From contig JAJZQK010000047.1 of assembly GCA_021847625.1 (NCBI GenBank), positions 1 through 11,423 of the forward strand: a stretch of 11,423 nt of DNA, written 5' to 3'. Shown piece by piece: positions 1-6,234 of the stretch. The notes beneath the pieces were generated by a model, which had not been told where the DNA came from, did not search any database, and worked only from the letters and a program-made list of their open reading frames with translations. The position numbers were made by a program, and so were the translations under genes. This DNA is from Chloroflexota bacterium. Lineage in GTDB: Bacteria > Chloroflexota > FW602-bin22 > JAMCYS01. Each line of letters begins with the position of its first letter. Position 1 is the stretch's first letter.

Positions 1-1943
1 GGTAAAAGGGCGTGCACCGCCGCTTCGTGGTCATCGCCGTGCTTCGCCGCGAGGTCGCGCGGGAACCACGCCGCCCGGTCCCGGCGGTAGCCGGCCCAGA
101 TATCGCCTTCCTTGTGCAGCGCGGCCGCCATCACCTCGAAGGGCGGGAAGGTCATCTTCTTCTTTTCCTCGATAAGCTGCCCGCGCAGCTTCAGCCACGA
201 GGGCTCGATCGGCAGGGCCGCCGAGCAGCGTTCGTTGCACAGCTCGCAGGTAGTGCAGGAGAGGATCGTGTCGGTCATCTTCTGCGTCCAGTCGGCGCGG
301 CCCTCCATGTACTCGCGCAGCCAGTACCACTTGCCGCGCGGGCTCTGGCTCTCCCAACCGCGCCCATAGAACTGGGGGCACTCCTCGATGCAGTAGCCGC
401 ACTGCGAGCAGGAGTAGGCGTACCAGGCGACGTCCGGCGGCACATCGCGCACTGGTTTGGTCGGCCGCTCGCCTATCTGGGTTATGACGTGGTTGCCGAA
501 GGGGCGGATCAGCGGCTCGACCTTGCTGGCCAGGTTTAGCGCTCGCCCCAGCATACCGTTGCCGATGACCTTGCGGGGGTTCATTATGCCGGCGCGGTCC
601 ACCTGCTGCTTGAACGCCCGCAGCCTTTCCTTGCGCTCCTTGCCCAGGATCTGGCCTGCCCACTTAGAAAAGTAGAGTCCGGTGGCGTAGGGTCGGCCGC
701 CGTGCCTCTCGGCGATGTTCATCACCGTCAGCACCAGGCCAAAGACGAAGTTATAGTCGAGGTGACGCTGGTCGCTGGGAATGAAGCCAAGGATTACCGC
801 TTCGGGGCGGCCGCCACTGCCCCGGCGCACGATCACGCCCTCCTTGACGATGGGCTGGTTGACCTTACGCTCGATTTCGCCCAGGGCGCCGCCGAGCTCC
901 GCCAACGGCACTACTACTTCGGCCGGCACGAGCGAGGGGCCTAGTCGCTTGACGACCATCAGCTTGAAGCGATGCTGCCATTCGTGTTGGGCAATCCGCT
1001 CGCTTAGCACCTCGCCTTCATAGCGGCCGGCGATCTTGGCCAGGCCGCCCAATACTCGCTCGCGGTCGGCGGCGCGGAAGGCGAGCGTGACGACGTAGGC
1101 AGCGGGCAGAATCACCCGCTCCTCCGCCGGGTGGCCGTGGTGCTCCTGCGCCGGGGCGCGATTCTTCAACTCGGCCATGCGCGGGTTGATGAAGACGAGC
1201 GACCAGATGGGCAGGTCGGCGGCGATGATGGCCTCCAGGGCCTGCTGCAGCTTGGGGGCGTCGGGGAACGCCGCCGCGGCCAGGCCGAGCTCGGCATGCG
1301 GCTGGACCCGCAGCGTGACCTGGGTGATGAAGCCGGTCGTGCCCTCGGCGTCGGAAATGAGGTCCAGCTCGTCGTCCGTGAACAGGCGCACCTCGCCGGT
1401 CGGCAGCACGACTCGGGCGGCGACCACGTTCTCGCGGAACCAACCGTACTCGTAGGAGCCGATGCCGGCACCGCCTTGGGCCAACCAGCCACCGACGGTC
1501 GAGGCAGGGGCACTGGTGGGATACAGGCGCAGGGCCAGACCGTGCGGCTTCAGGGCTCGCTCCAGCTTCTCCCAGGTGATGCCGGGCTCGACGGTGACGG
1601 TCTGCGCCGCGACGTCCACCGCCAGCACATTCTTCATGCGGAAGAAGTCGACCACGACCCCGCCCTCGACCGGCACGGCCCCGCCGTAGCCGGATGAGGC
1701 CTTGCCGCGCGGGGTCAGGGGACAGCGGGCGGCCGTCGCCCAACGGGCCAGCTCGACCAGTTCCGCCTCGTTCTGCGGCTGCACGACAGCCTCTGGGGTC
1801 GTGCTACCGATGAGCGGTTTCACCAGGCTGGGAATAGCGGCGATGTCGTGCCCGTAGAGCCGGCGCTCCACGGGATCGAAGTTGGCTCGCTCACCAAAGA
1901 GGCGCTCCAACTTACTGCGTGTGGGTAGCGTCTTACCGATCAT
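1..1943 (-). CDS. FAD-linked oxidase fused to 4Fe-4S (glycolate/lactate dehydrogenase type) domain, C-terminus cut off
   Basis: The gene reads leftwards from ATG at 1943-1941 (MIGKTLPTRSKLERLFG) and is open to position 1, giving 647 codons without a stop. Residues about 70-170 form the FAD-binding (PCMH-type) lobe, with TPRGKASSGYGG and SAPASTVGGWLAQGGAGIGS as the FAD-contacting stretches. The region to about 470 looks like the FAD-oxidase C-terminal lobe and closes with the typical FKQQVDRAGIMNPRKVIGNG. Two ferredoxin-type cluster motifs follow: CSQCGYCIEECP from residue 512 and CTTCELCNERCSAALP from residue 563. In this family (GlcD/GlcF-like fusions, D-lactate dehydrogenases, COG0277 joined to COG0247) such proteins oxidise 2-hydroxyacids and pass electrons through Fe-S centres to a membrane carrier or quinone. 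Cysteine-rich CCG domains would be expected past the left edge. The substrate is not readable. No in-frame start lies just upstream, and GGGGGAG precedes the ATG by about 12 bases. It is transcribed divergently from the GntR gene, which makes that regulator its likely controller. Confidence 0.85.
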   Translation of the reverse strand, partial: MIGKTLPTRSKLERLFGERANFDPVERRLYGHDIAAIPSLVKPLIGSTTPEAVVQPQNEAELVELARWATAARCPLTPRGKASSGYGGAVPVEGGVVVDFFRMKNVLAVDVAAQTVTVEPGITWEKLERALKPHGLALRLYPTSAPASTVGGWLAQGGAGIGSYEYGWFRENVVAARVVLPTGEVRLFTDDELDLISDAEGTTGFITQVTLRVQPHAELGLAAAAFPDAPKLQQALEAIIAADLPIWSLVFINPRMAELKNRAPAQEHHGHPAEERVILPAAYVVTLAFRAADRERVLGGLAKIAGRYEGEVLSERIAQHEWQHRFKLMVVKRLGPSLVPAEVVVPLAELGGALGEIERKVNQPIVKEGVIVRRGSGGRPEAVILGFIPSDQRHLDYNFVFGLVLTVMNIAERHGGRPYATGLYFSKWAGQILGKERKERLRAFKQQVDRAGIMNPRKVIGNGMLGRALNLASKVEPLIRPFGNHVITQIGERPTKPVRDVPPDVAWYAYSCSQCGYCIEECPQFYGRGWESQSPRGKWYWLREYMEGRADWTQKMTDTILSCTTCELCNERCSAALPIEPSWLKLRGQLIEEKKKMTFPPFEVMAAALHKEGDIWAGYRRDRAAWFPRDLAAKHGDDHEAAVHALL

Positions 1944-2002
1944 TCCTACTACTTCTCCCCCGTTGATTGCGCTGGCTTAGATTGGCCCGATGCCAGGAGC
2001 CG

Positions 2003-2030
2003 ATCATACCCTACCAGGGAAAGGTATGAT
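2003..2030. promoter_or_regulatory. second inverted repeat in the divergent control region (candidate operator or leader hairpin)
   Basis: ATCATACC (2003-2010) and GGTATGAT (2023-2030) are perfect 8-bp inverted arms separated by 12 bases. The repeat lies just downstream of the predicted start site of the oxidase transcript. It could be a second operator or a hairpin in the oxidase mRNA leader. Its AT-richer sequence stands out from the GC-rich surroundings. Confidence 0.45.
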
Positions 2031-2033
2031 TTG

Positions 2034-2055
2034 TCCGACCATTATTAGGGTCGGA
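2034..2055. promoter_or_regulatory. inverted repeat over the -10 box (candidate operator)
   Basis: TCCGACC (2034-2040) and GGTCGGA (2049-2055) form a perfect 7-bp inverted repeat with an 8-base spacer. The spacer contains the -10 box of the oxidase promoter. A dimeric regulator bound here would cover the -10 element and start site. The adjacent FCD-GntR is the obvious candidate, but the binding is inferred. Confidence 0.5.
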
Positions 2056-2069
2056 ATGCGAATTGTCAA
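2041..2069 (-). promoter_or_regulatory. sigma-70-type promoter of the FAD/Fe-S oxidase
   Basis: On the minus strand a perfect -35 box TTGACA (2069-2064) is followed after exactly 17 bases by AATAAT (2046-2041), five of six matches to the -10 consensus. Transcription would start near 2034, leaving a leader of about 90 bases before the ATG at 1943. This is the best promoter match in the window. Confidence 0.7.
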
Positions 2070-2092
2070 GCGCGCGATTCTACTCAGCCCCC

Positions 2093-2098
2093 TTGACA
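2093..2098 (+). promoter_or_regulatory. candidate -35 box for the GntR/AlkP-1 transcript
   Basis: TTGACA matches the -35 consensus exactly and lies about 60 bases before the GntR start. No convincing -10 box follows at 16-18 bases; the nearest choices around 2116-2123 match only two or three consensus bases. Together with the minus-strand TTGACA at 2064-2069 it makes back-to-back -35 boxes, which read as the 7-bp inverted repeat TGTCAAG/CTTGACA. The promoter may therefore be weak or activator-dependent. Confidence 0.35.
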
Positions 2099-2160
2099 GC
2101 GCTCGCCAGAGCGGTCAATGTATCCCGTATCCGGAATCCGCTGGTTTGTGTGGCGGCTGA

Positions 2161-2880
2161 ATGGGGGTGGCGGCGCTGGCTCTCGAGGTTCCGCCTGTCG
2201 GGGCCGAGTTCCGCAGCCTAGGCGAGCAGGTCTACGACAGCCTGCTCAAGCTGGTCGTCGCCCGCCGTCTGCCCCCGGGCGAGCGCCTGGTGCTGGAGGA
2301 GCTGGCCGCGCGGCTGCACGTCAGCCGCACCCCGGTCCGCCAGGCCCTCTCGCGACTCGCCGGCGAGGGGCTGGTCGAGCCCAAAGGCCGCAATGGCTTC
2401 CGTGTCACCGCCATCTCTACCGTCGACCTGGAGCACCTCTACGAGTTGCGCCTGATGTGCGAGCAGTTTGCCGCCGAGAAGGGCGCGGCGCTGGCAACTG
2501 AGGACGAGCTCTCCCGCATGGCTTCTACCCTCGCGGAGTACGACCGTCTGGCCAGCTCGGCGGAGCCGACCGAGCGGCTGGCCTACCTGCGCGTGGACCA
2601 CGAGTTTCACCGTCGGCTCGTCGCCCTGGCCGCGAACCCCAGGCTCGGCGAGCTGTTTGAGCGGCTCAACGTTCATATCCAAAACCTGCGCGCCGGGCCG
2701 GGCCCGGTCAGCCCGGCGGTGTCCAAGGAGGCCAACGCCGCCGAGCATCGCGCCATCCTGGCGGCGCTGCGCGCCCGCGATGGGGCGATGGCCCGCCAGG
2801 CCGTGCGCTACCACGTCGCCAACAGCCGCGAGCGAGTCCTAGCCTCGCTAAGTCTGGCCGAGGCGGCGCAAGACCAGTAA
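2161..2880 (+). CDS. GntR family transcriptional regulator, FadR subfamily with FCD ligand domain
   Basis: The protein is 239 residues, normal for the FCD group. Residues 20-85 form the winged helix-turn-helix: LGEQVYDSLLKLVVARRLPPG, then LEELAARLHVSRTPVRQALSRL and the wing around GLVEPKGRNGFRVT. Residues about 90-230 are the all-helical FCD domain. Its usual metal and ligand residues are present: D146 and H150 in DHEFH, H196 in EHRAIL and H218 in RYHV. FCD regulators typically sense small carboxylates such as lactate, glycolate, gluconate or pyruvate and dissociate from DNA on binding. An in-frame TGA immediately precedes the ATG at 2161, so the start cannot lie further upstream; no strong ribosome-binding site is visible, and GTG at 2167 is an alternative start. 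AlkP-1 begins 19 bases after its stop, suggesting one transcript. The oxidase is divergent. Control of both sides through the inverted repeats at 2003-2055 is inferred. Confidence 0.9.
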   Translation: MGVAALALEVPPVGAEFRSLGEQVYDSLLKLVVARRLPPGERLVLEELAARLHVSRTPVRQALSRLAGEGLVEPKGRNGFRVTAISTVDLEHLYELRLMCEQFAAEKGAALATEDELSRMASTLAEYDRLASSAEPTERLAYLRVDHEFHRRLVALAANPRLGELFERLNVHIQNLRAGPGPVSPAVSKEANAAEHRAILAALRARDGAMARQAVRYHVANSRERVLASLSLAEAAQDQ

Positions 2881-2899
2881 TTAGGGGGTATCTAACACA

Positions 2900-4810
2900 G
2901 TGTCAAGTAAAGCAGAGAAGGTGATGGTCGTCGGCATCGACGCTCCCATCGTGCCGCGTCTCATCAAGTGGGCGCGCGAGGGCAAACTGCCCACGATCAA
3001 GAAGTTCCTCGACGAGGGCGTCTTCGCTCCCAACTGTCTCGCTCCCTTCCCGACCATTACCCCGCCCAACTGGACCACCCTGGCCACCGGCGCCTGGGCG
3101 GGCACCCACGGCATCACCGACTTCGACTTCCACGTCCCCGGCGACCCGCTGGACAAGATCCATCAGGCCTTCGACGCCCGCGAAATTCTGGCCGAGACGA
3201 TCTGGCAGGCGGCCGCCCGCGCCGGCAAGAAGGCGATCCTGGTTAATTATCCCACCACCTGGCACACCCAGCTCGACGGCTGGCAGATCGGCGGCTACGG
3301 CCTCAATATCAACGACTACCGCCTCGGCTCGCCCAAAGAGCTCGTCAACCTCAACAACCTCACTTATGACGTGCTCCTCTCCACCGAGGCCTATCCCTTC
3401 GGCACCGAGATCGCCTGGCAGAAGGCCCAGGGCTGGCAGGACGTGGAGCACTCCCCCAAGGCGCTGGAGGCGTCGGCAACCCTCGCCATGCGGCGCACGC
3501 TGCACAAGGTGGCGCCGGTCACCTGGCAGCTGCTCCTTGACCAGAGCGAAGGCAAGGGCTATGACAAGCTGCTCGTGGCCACCGCCAAGGACAAGGGCGG
3601 CGTCTTCGCTCGCCTGCGGGCCGGCGAGTGGACGCCGAACATCTACCAGGCCTTCCAGACCGACGCCGGGCCGGTAGAGTGCGTCTTCCGGATGAAGCTC
3701 ATCGAGCTCTCGCCCGACGGCCAGCAGTTTCGCCTCTTCGTCCCCGCCATTTCCGCCCTGCACGGCTGGGGCCTGCCGGCCGAGATCGAGGACGAGATCA
3801 AGATGGAAGACGGTATGCCCCTGGGCAAGACGCCCTGGGACTCCTGGCTGCTGGAGTGGGTGGACAACCAAACCCTGGTCGAGACCGTCGACCTGCACAA
3901 CGTCTGGCTCGGCAAGGCGGCGGCTTATCTCTTGAAGAACAAACCGTGGGACCTGTTCTACTGCCATATCCACACTCCCGACTCGATGTACCACACCTTC
4001 TCGGTGGACATCGACCCGCTCACGGCCAAGCATCCCGAGCGCATCGCGGACACAGTGGCCATGGAGATGGCGCTCTATGAGAGCGTCGATCGCTGCGTGG
4101 CGAGCATCGTCGAGGCCGCCGACGACAAGACCGTCGTCGTCATCGTCTCCGACCACGGTGCTAAGGCGGCGATGAACGAGTTCCACGTCAACGACGCTTT
4201 GGCGGCGGCGGGTCTGGTCGCCTACAAGCCGGGCACGCACGAGGTCGACTGGTCCCATACCAAGGCCAGCGAGCAGCGCACGGTCTACGTCTACGTCAAC
4301 ACCAGGGGCCGCGACCCGCAGGGCATCGTCGAGCCGGGCGAGGAGTACGAGAAGGTACGCGAGCAGGTTGTCAAGGCGCTGCTCGAGTACGTCGAGCCCA
4401 AGACCGGCCTGCACCCCATCTCCTTGGCCCTGAAGAAGGAGGACGCACGCATCCTCGGTCTCTACGGCGACCGGGTGGGCGACGTTGTCTTCGCCTTCCG
4501 GCCCGAGTTCTACATGGAGCACGGCCCGCACCTGACGACAACCCGCTTCGGCGAGGGCGACCTGCGCACGCTCTTCATAATGAAGGGCCCGGGCGTTAAG
4601 CAGGGTGTGGAAGTGGAGCGCAATGTCTGGCTGACCGACGTGGTGCCCACCCTCTGCCACCTGGCCGAGCTGCCCGTGCCCAAGCAGTGCGAGGGCTCGA
4701 TCATTTACCAGTCGCTGGAGGATCCCGACGCCCAGGTGAAGGAGCTGCAGTCGCTGCGGCGCAACGTCGAGCGCCTGCAGCGGATGGTCGAAAGACCGCC
4801 GATGTGCTGA
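2900..4810 (+). CDS. AlkP-superfamily phosphohydrolase (type I phosphodiesterase/nucleotide pyrophosphatase family), copy 1
   Basis: This 636-residue protein of the PF01663/COG3379 type hydrolyses or transfers phosphoryl-like groups with two bound metal ions. The alkaline-phosphatase-fold residues are all visible: D14 in VVGIDAP, the candidate nucleophile T54 in PTITPPNWTT, D361 and H365 in HIHTPDSMYH, D418 and H419 in VSDHGA, and H544 in EHGPHLTTTRFG ahead of the closing LFIMKGPGVK. It has no signal peptide or membrane segment, so it should act in the cytoplasm. Residues about 605-636 look helical and end in ERPPMC. The start is GTG at 2900, with AGGGGG 11 bases upstream; the paralogue begins at the matching residue with ATG, which supports this choice. 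It probably shares a transcript with the GntR gene. Its TGA stop coincides with the first bases of the RAYT element. Phosphodiester, phosphonate and sulfate-ester substrates cannot be told apart here. Confidence 0.9.
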   Translation: MSSKAEKVMVVGIDAPIVPRLIKWAREGKLPTIKKFLDEGVFAPNCLAPFPTITPPNWTTLATGAWAGTHGITDFDFHVPGDPLDKIHQAFDAREILAETIWQAAARAGKKAILVNYPTTWHTQLDGWQIGGYGLNINDYRLGSPKELVNLNNLTYDVLLSTEAYPFGTEIAWQKAQGWQDVEHSPKALEASATLAMRRTLHKVAPVTWQLLLDQSEGKGYDKLLVATAKDKGGVFARLRAGEWTPNIYQAFQTDAGPVECVFRMKLIELSPDGQQFRLFVPAISALHGWGLPAEIEDEIKMEDGMPLGKTPWDSWLLEWVDNQTLVETVDLHNVWLGKAAAYLLKNKPWDLFYCHIHTPDSMYHTFSVDIDPLTAKHPERIADTVAMEMALYESVDRCVASIVEAADDKTVVVIVSDHGAKAAMNEFHVNDALAAAGLVAYKPGTHEVDWSHTKASEQRTVYVYVNTRGRDPQGIVEPGEEYEKVREQVVKALLEYVEPKTGLHPISLALKKEDARILGLYGDRVGDVVFAFRPEFYMEHGPHLTTTRFGEGDLRTLFIMKGPGVKQGVEVERNVWLTDVVPTLCHLAELPVPKQCEGSIIYQSLEDPDAQVKELQSLRRNVERLQRMVERPPMC

Positions 4811-4853
4811 TGTCTGGTCGTAGGGGCGGGGCTCTGTACCCGCCCGCCCGGGC
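4808..4853 (+). repeat. left REP-like hairpin of the RAYT element
   Basis: GGGCGGG (4824-4830) and CCCGCCC (4839-4845) pair as a 7-bp stem with an 8-base loop, preceded by the conserved CGTAG lead. The hairpin follows the AlkP-1 stop directly and may protect the 3' end of that message or slow transcription. Confidence 0.65.
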
Positions 4854-4872
4854 ATTGAGGTGATGATTGTCG

Positions 4873-5367
4873 ATGTCCGACCAAGACCTACCGCCTGACC
4901 TGCGGACGCGCAAGAGCCCTCGTCTCGCGGGTTTCGACTACAAGGCCGAGGGCAGTGTCTACCTGGTCACCGTGCGGGCTCGGGCGGGCCTGGTGCCGTT
5001 CACCGACCCGGGACTCGCCCGGGCTGTGACCGAGGCTCTGCTCTACCAGCGGCGTGTCGGGCACGTGCGGCTTTACGCCTACGTGCTGATGCCCGATCAC
5101 CTGCACGCTGCCGTCGGCGTGGTGGACGCGGGGCGGTCGCTCGTCGATGTAGTGAGGGACTTCAAGACCTATACGACGAGGCTGGCTTGGCGATATGGTC
5201 TGAGCGGCGAGTTGTGGCAACGCAGCTTTCACGACCATATCGTGCGCCGAGCCGAGGACTTGATTAGTACCTGCGAGTACATCCTGGCCAATCCCGGACG
5301 AAAGGGATTGGTGGGTAAGGGCGACGACTGGCCGTACCAGGGAACGCCCGATTTGATGGACAGCTAG
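4873..5367 (+). CDS. REP-associated tyrosine transposase (RAYT, Y1_Tnp family)
   Basis: This 164-residue protein belongs to the Y1 HUH transposase family (PF01797), relatives of IS200/IS605 TnpA that process single-stranded REP hairpins. The HUH pair is H76 and H78 in YVLMPDHLHAAV. The family block WQRSFHDHIVRRAEDLISTCEYILANPGRKGLV follows from residue 115, and Y136 in CEYILANP is the best candidate for the DNA-attacking tyrosine. ATG at 4873 was chosen because GAGGTGAT (4857-4864) ends 8 bases before it; an in-frame TTG lies 6 bases upstream. Length is normal and the frame is intact, so the gene may be functional. REP-like hairpins flank it on both sides, as is typical for RAYT genes. It is a domesticated or mobile passenger rather than part of the metabolic locus. 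Confidence 0.88.
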   Translation: MSDQDLPPDLRTRKSPRLAGFDYKAEGSVYLVTVRARAGLVPFTDPGLARAVTEALLYQRRVGHVRLYAYVLMPDHLHAAVGVVDAGRSLVDVVRDFKTYTTRLAWRYGLSGELWQRSFHDHIVRRAEDLISTCEYILANPGRKGLVGKGDDWPYQGTPDLMDS

Positions 5368-5378
5368 CCGGCGTTTAC

Positions 5379-5447
5379 GGGGCGGGCGGGTACGGAGCCC
5401 CCCTGTCGGGGGACATGGCCCCGCCCCTACGGACTGGATAGACATCA
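5379..5447 (-). repeat. right REP-like hairpin of the RAYT element, enlarged by an extra stem-loop
   Basis: GGGGCGGG (5379-5386) pairs with CCCGCCCC (5420-5427). Between them is an additional hairpin, CCCCC (5399-5403) with GGGGG (5408-5412) around the loop TGTC. Compared with the left copy, this REP has gained about 20 bases inside the stem-loop. It ends in AGACATCA, the complement of the left terminus. Confidence 0.6.
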
Positions 5448-5470
5448 ACTATAGTAGTGGAGGAAAAGAG

Positions 5471-6036
5471 TTGTCCAAGCATCTCACTCGCCGTCAGTTC
5501 CTGACGGCAAGCGGCAGCGTCGCCGGACTTGGCTTGCTGGCGGCCTGCACCCCGGCGGCGCCGCCCGCGCCCACTGCCGCCCCGAAAGCGGCCGAGCCCA
5601 AGCGGGGCGGCACCTTCAGGCCGATCTGAAGAAGCTCGGCATCGAGGCCAAGGTCAACGACATGGAGCCCGCCCAGTACGACACCGCCACCCAAAAGGGC
5701 GACATCCAGATGATCACCCACGCCTACGGCCGGGCGGGCCGCGATCCGGGCACCACGCTCACCGGCGCCAAGTCCTGGTATCTGGAGAAGGAAGGCGGTT
5801 GGTGCCACTGCACCGGCGCGGAGCACGAGAAGCTGCGGGCTGATATGCAGTCCACCCTGGACCGCCCCGCGCGCGAGAAGCTCGCGCGCCAGATCAAGCA
5901 GCTGATGCTGGACGAGTGCTTCACCAACCCCGTCGCCGGCGTGCCGCGCATGTGGGTCTACGGCAGCTACGTCAAGGGCCTGACCTACAACATGGACAAC
6001 TACATCTTCGTCGGCGACGTCTGGTTGAACAAGTAG
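5471..6036 (+). pseudogene. family 5 ABC transporter substrate-binding protein, internally deleted and frameshifted
   Basis: TTG at 5471, with GGAGG (5459-5463) 7 bases upstream, opens MSKHLTRRQFLTASG, a twin-arginine signal, followed by the lipobox LAAC with Cys 26 and a short Ala/Pro linker ending KRGGTF. Two codons later this frame reaches AGG CCG ATC and stops at TGA 5627-5629. From 5614, in the next frame, the sequence reads LQADLKKLGIEAKVNDMEPAQYD and continues to TAG at 6036. That part matches the C-terminal third of the SBP at 6235 (LQADLAKIGIEAKIEDVES, YGRANRDPGTTL, WMLDECYKMPV, VVWLDK). By this alignment residues equivalent to about 84-416 of the intact protein, close to 1 kb, are missing at CACCTTCAGG (5611-5620). 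The remnant cannot form a binding protein. A genuine deletion is most likely, but a collapsed assembly of similar SBP genes would look the same. Confidence 0.85.
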
Positions 6037-6070
6037 GTTTACGCGGCGGCGCAAGGCCGTCGCAGCCTGG

Positions 6071-6113
6071 GCAAGCGAGGCGCGGGTTCTGGCCGCGCCT
6101 CGCTTGCTTTGTT
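6071..6113 (+). terminator. rho-independent terminator after the SBP remnant
   Basis: GCAAGCGAGGCGCGG (6071-6085) and CCGCGCCTCGCTTGC (6093-6107) form a perfect 15-bp stem with a 7-base loop, followed by TTTGTT. It lies 35 bases after the stop of the deleted SBP gene. Confidence 0.85.
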
Positions 6114-6140
6114 GACTGCATGTTCGCCTTCTGCTAGTAT
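6112..6140 (+). promoter_or_regulatory. promoter of the intact SBP gene
   Basis: TTGACT (6112-6117), 17 bases, then TAGTAT (6135-6140), with an extended -10 TGC directly before it. The -35 box begins in the T-tract of the preceding terminator. Transcription would start near 6147, leaving a leader of about 88 bases before the ATG at 6235. Confidence 0.6.
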
Positions 6141-6153
6141 CAGCACCAGACCA

Positions 6154-6172
6154 TTGGCTATAGGTTAGCCAA
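6154..6172. promoter_or_regulatory. 19-bp operator-like palindrome at the SBP promoter
   Basis: TTGGCTA (6154-6160) and TAGCCAA (6166-6172) form perfect 7-bp arms around a 5-base spacer. The site lies just after the predicted transcription start, where a repressor would block elongation or initiation. It does not resemble the two inverted repeats beside the GntR gene, so a different regulator may bind it. Confidence 0.5.
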
Positions 6173-6234
6173 GCCTGCACCTTTACTGGGTGTTGCCAAG
6201 TTGCTATGGACATGATGGAAGGAGAGGAAGGTCA

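Larger units (their letters stand above)
4808..5447 (+). mobile_element. RAYT/REP-type element inserted between AlkP-1 and an SBP gene
   Basis: The 640-bp unit has 8-bp inverted ends, TGATGTCT (4808-4815) and AGACATCA (5440-5447). Inside them lie inverted copies of a REP-like hairpin that share CGTAGGGGCGGGG (4819-4831, and reversed at 5419-5431) and TACCCGCCCGCCC (4837-4849, and reversed at 5380-5392). A Y1 transposase gene sits between the copies. No target duplication is evident at the flanks, which suits REP/RAYT elements. The first three bases, TGA, are also the stop codon of AlkP-1. The exact outer limits are inferred from the inverted ends. Confidence 0.7.

Noticed and set aside
31..1743. 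Open frames in other phases over the oxidase region, on both strands
   Set aside because: They are Arg/Gly/Ala-rich and overlap the one frame that contains FAD-binding and two Cys-cluster motifs.
1972..1996. CTGGC/GCCAG inverted repeat near the oxidase start
   Set aside because: Five-base GC-rich arms with a long spacer are not significant in this sequence.
2903..4855. 650-codon open frame on the minus strand opposite AlkP-1
   Set aside because: It mirrors AlkP-1 codons in GC-rich DNA, has low-complexity His/Val/Asp/Leu composition and no recognisable motifs, while the plus strand carries a full catalytic set.
5662..6036. Separate 124-residue protein starting at ATG 5662
   Set aside because: It is the C-terminal fragment of an SBP, homologous to the end of SBP-2, with no ribosome-binding site of its own; annotated as part of the pseudogene.
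6190..6234. Upstream GTG start for SBP-2
   Set aside because: It would put 15 residues before a standard Tat signal and lacks a good ribosome-binding site; the ATG at 6235 has GGAGAGG at proper spacing.
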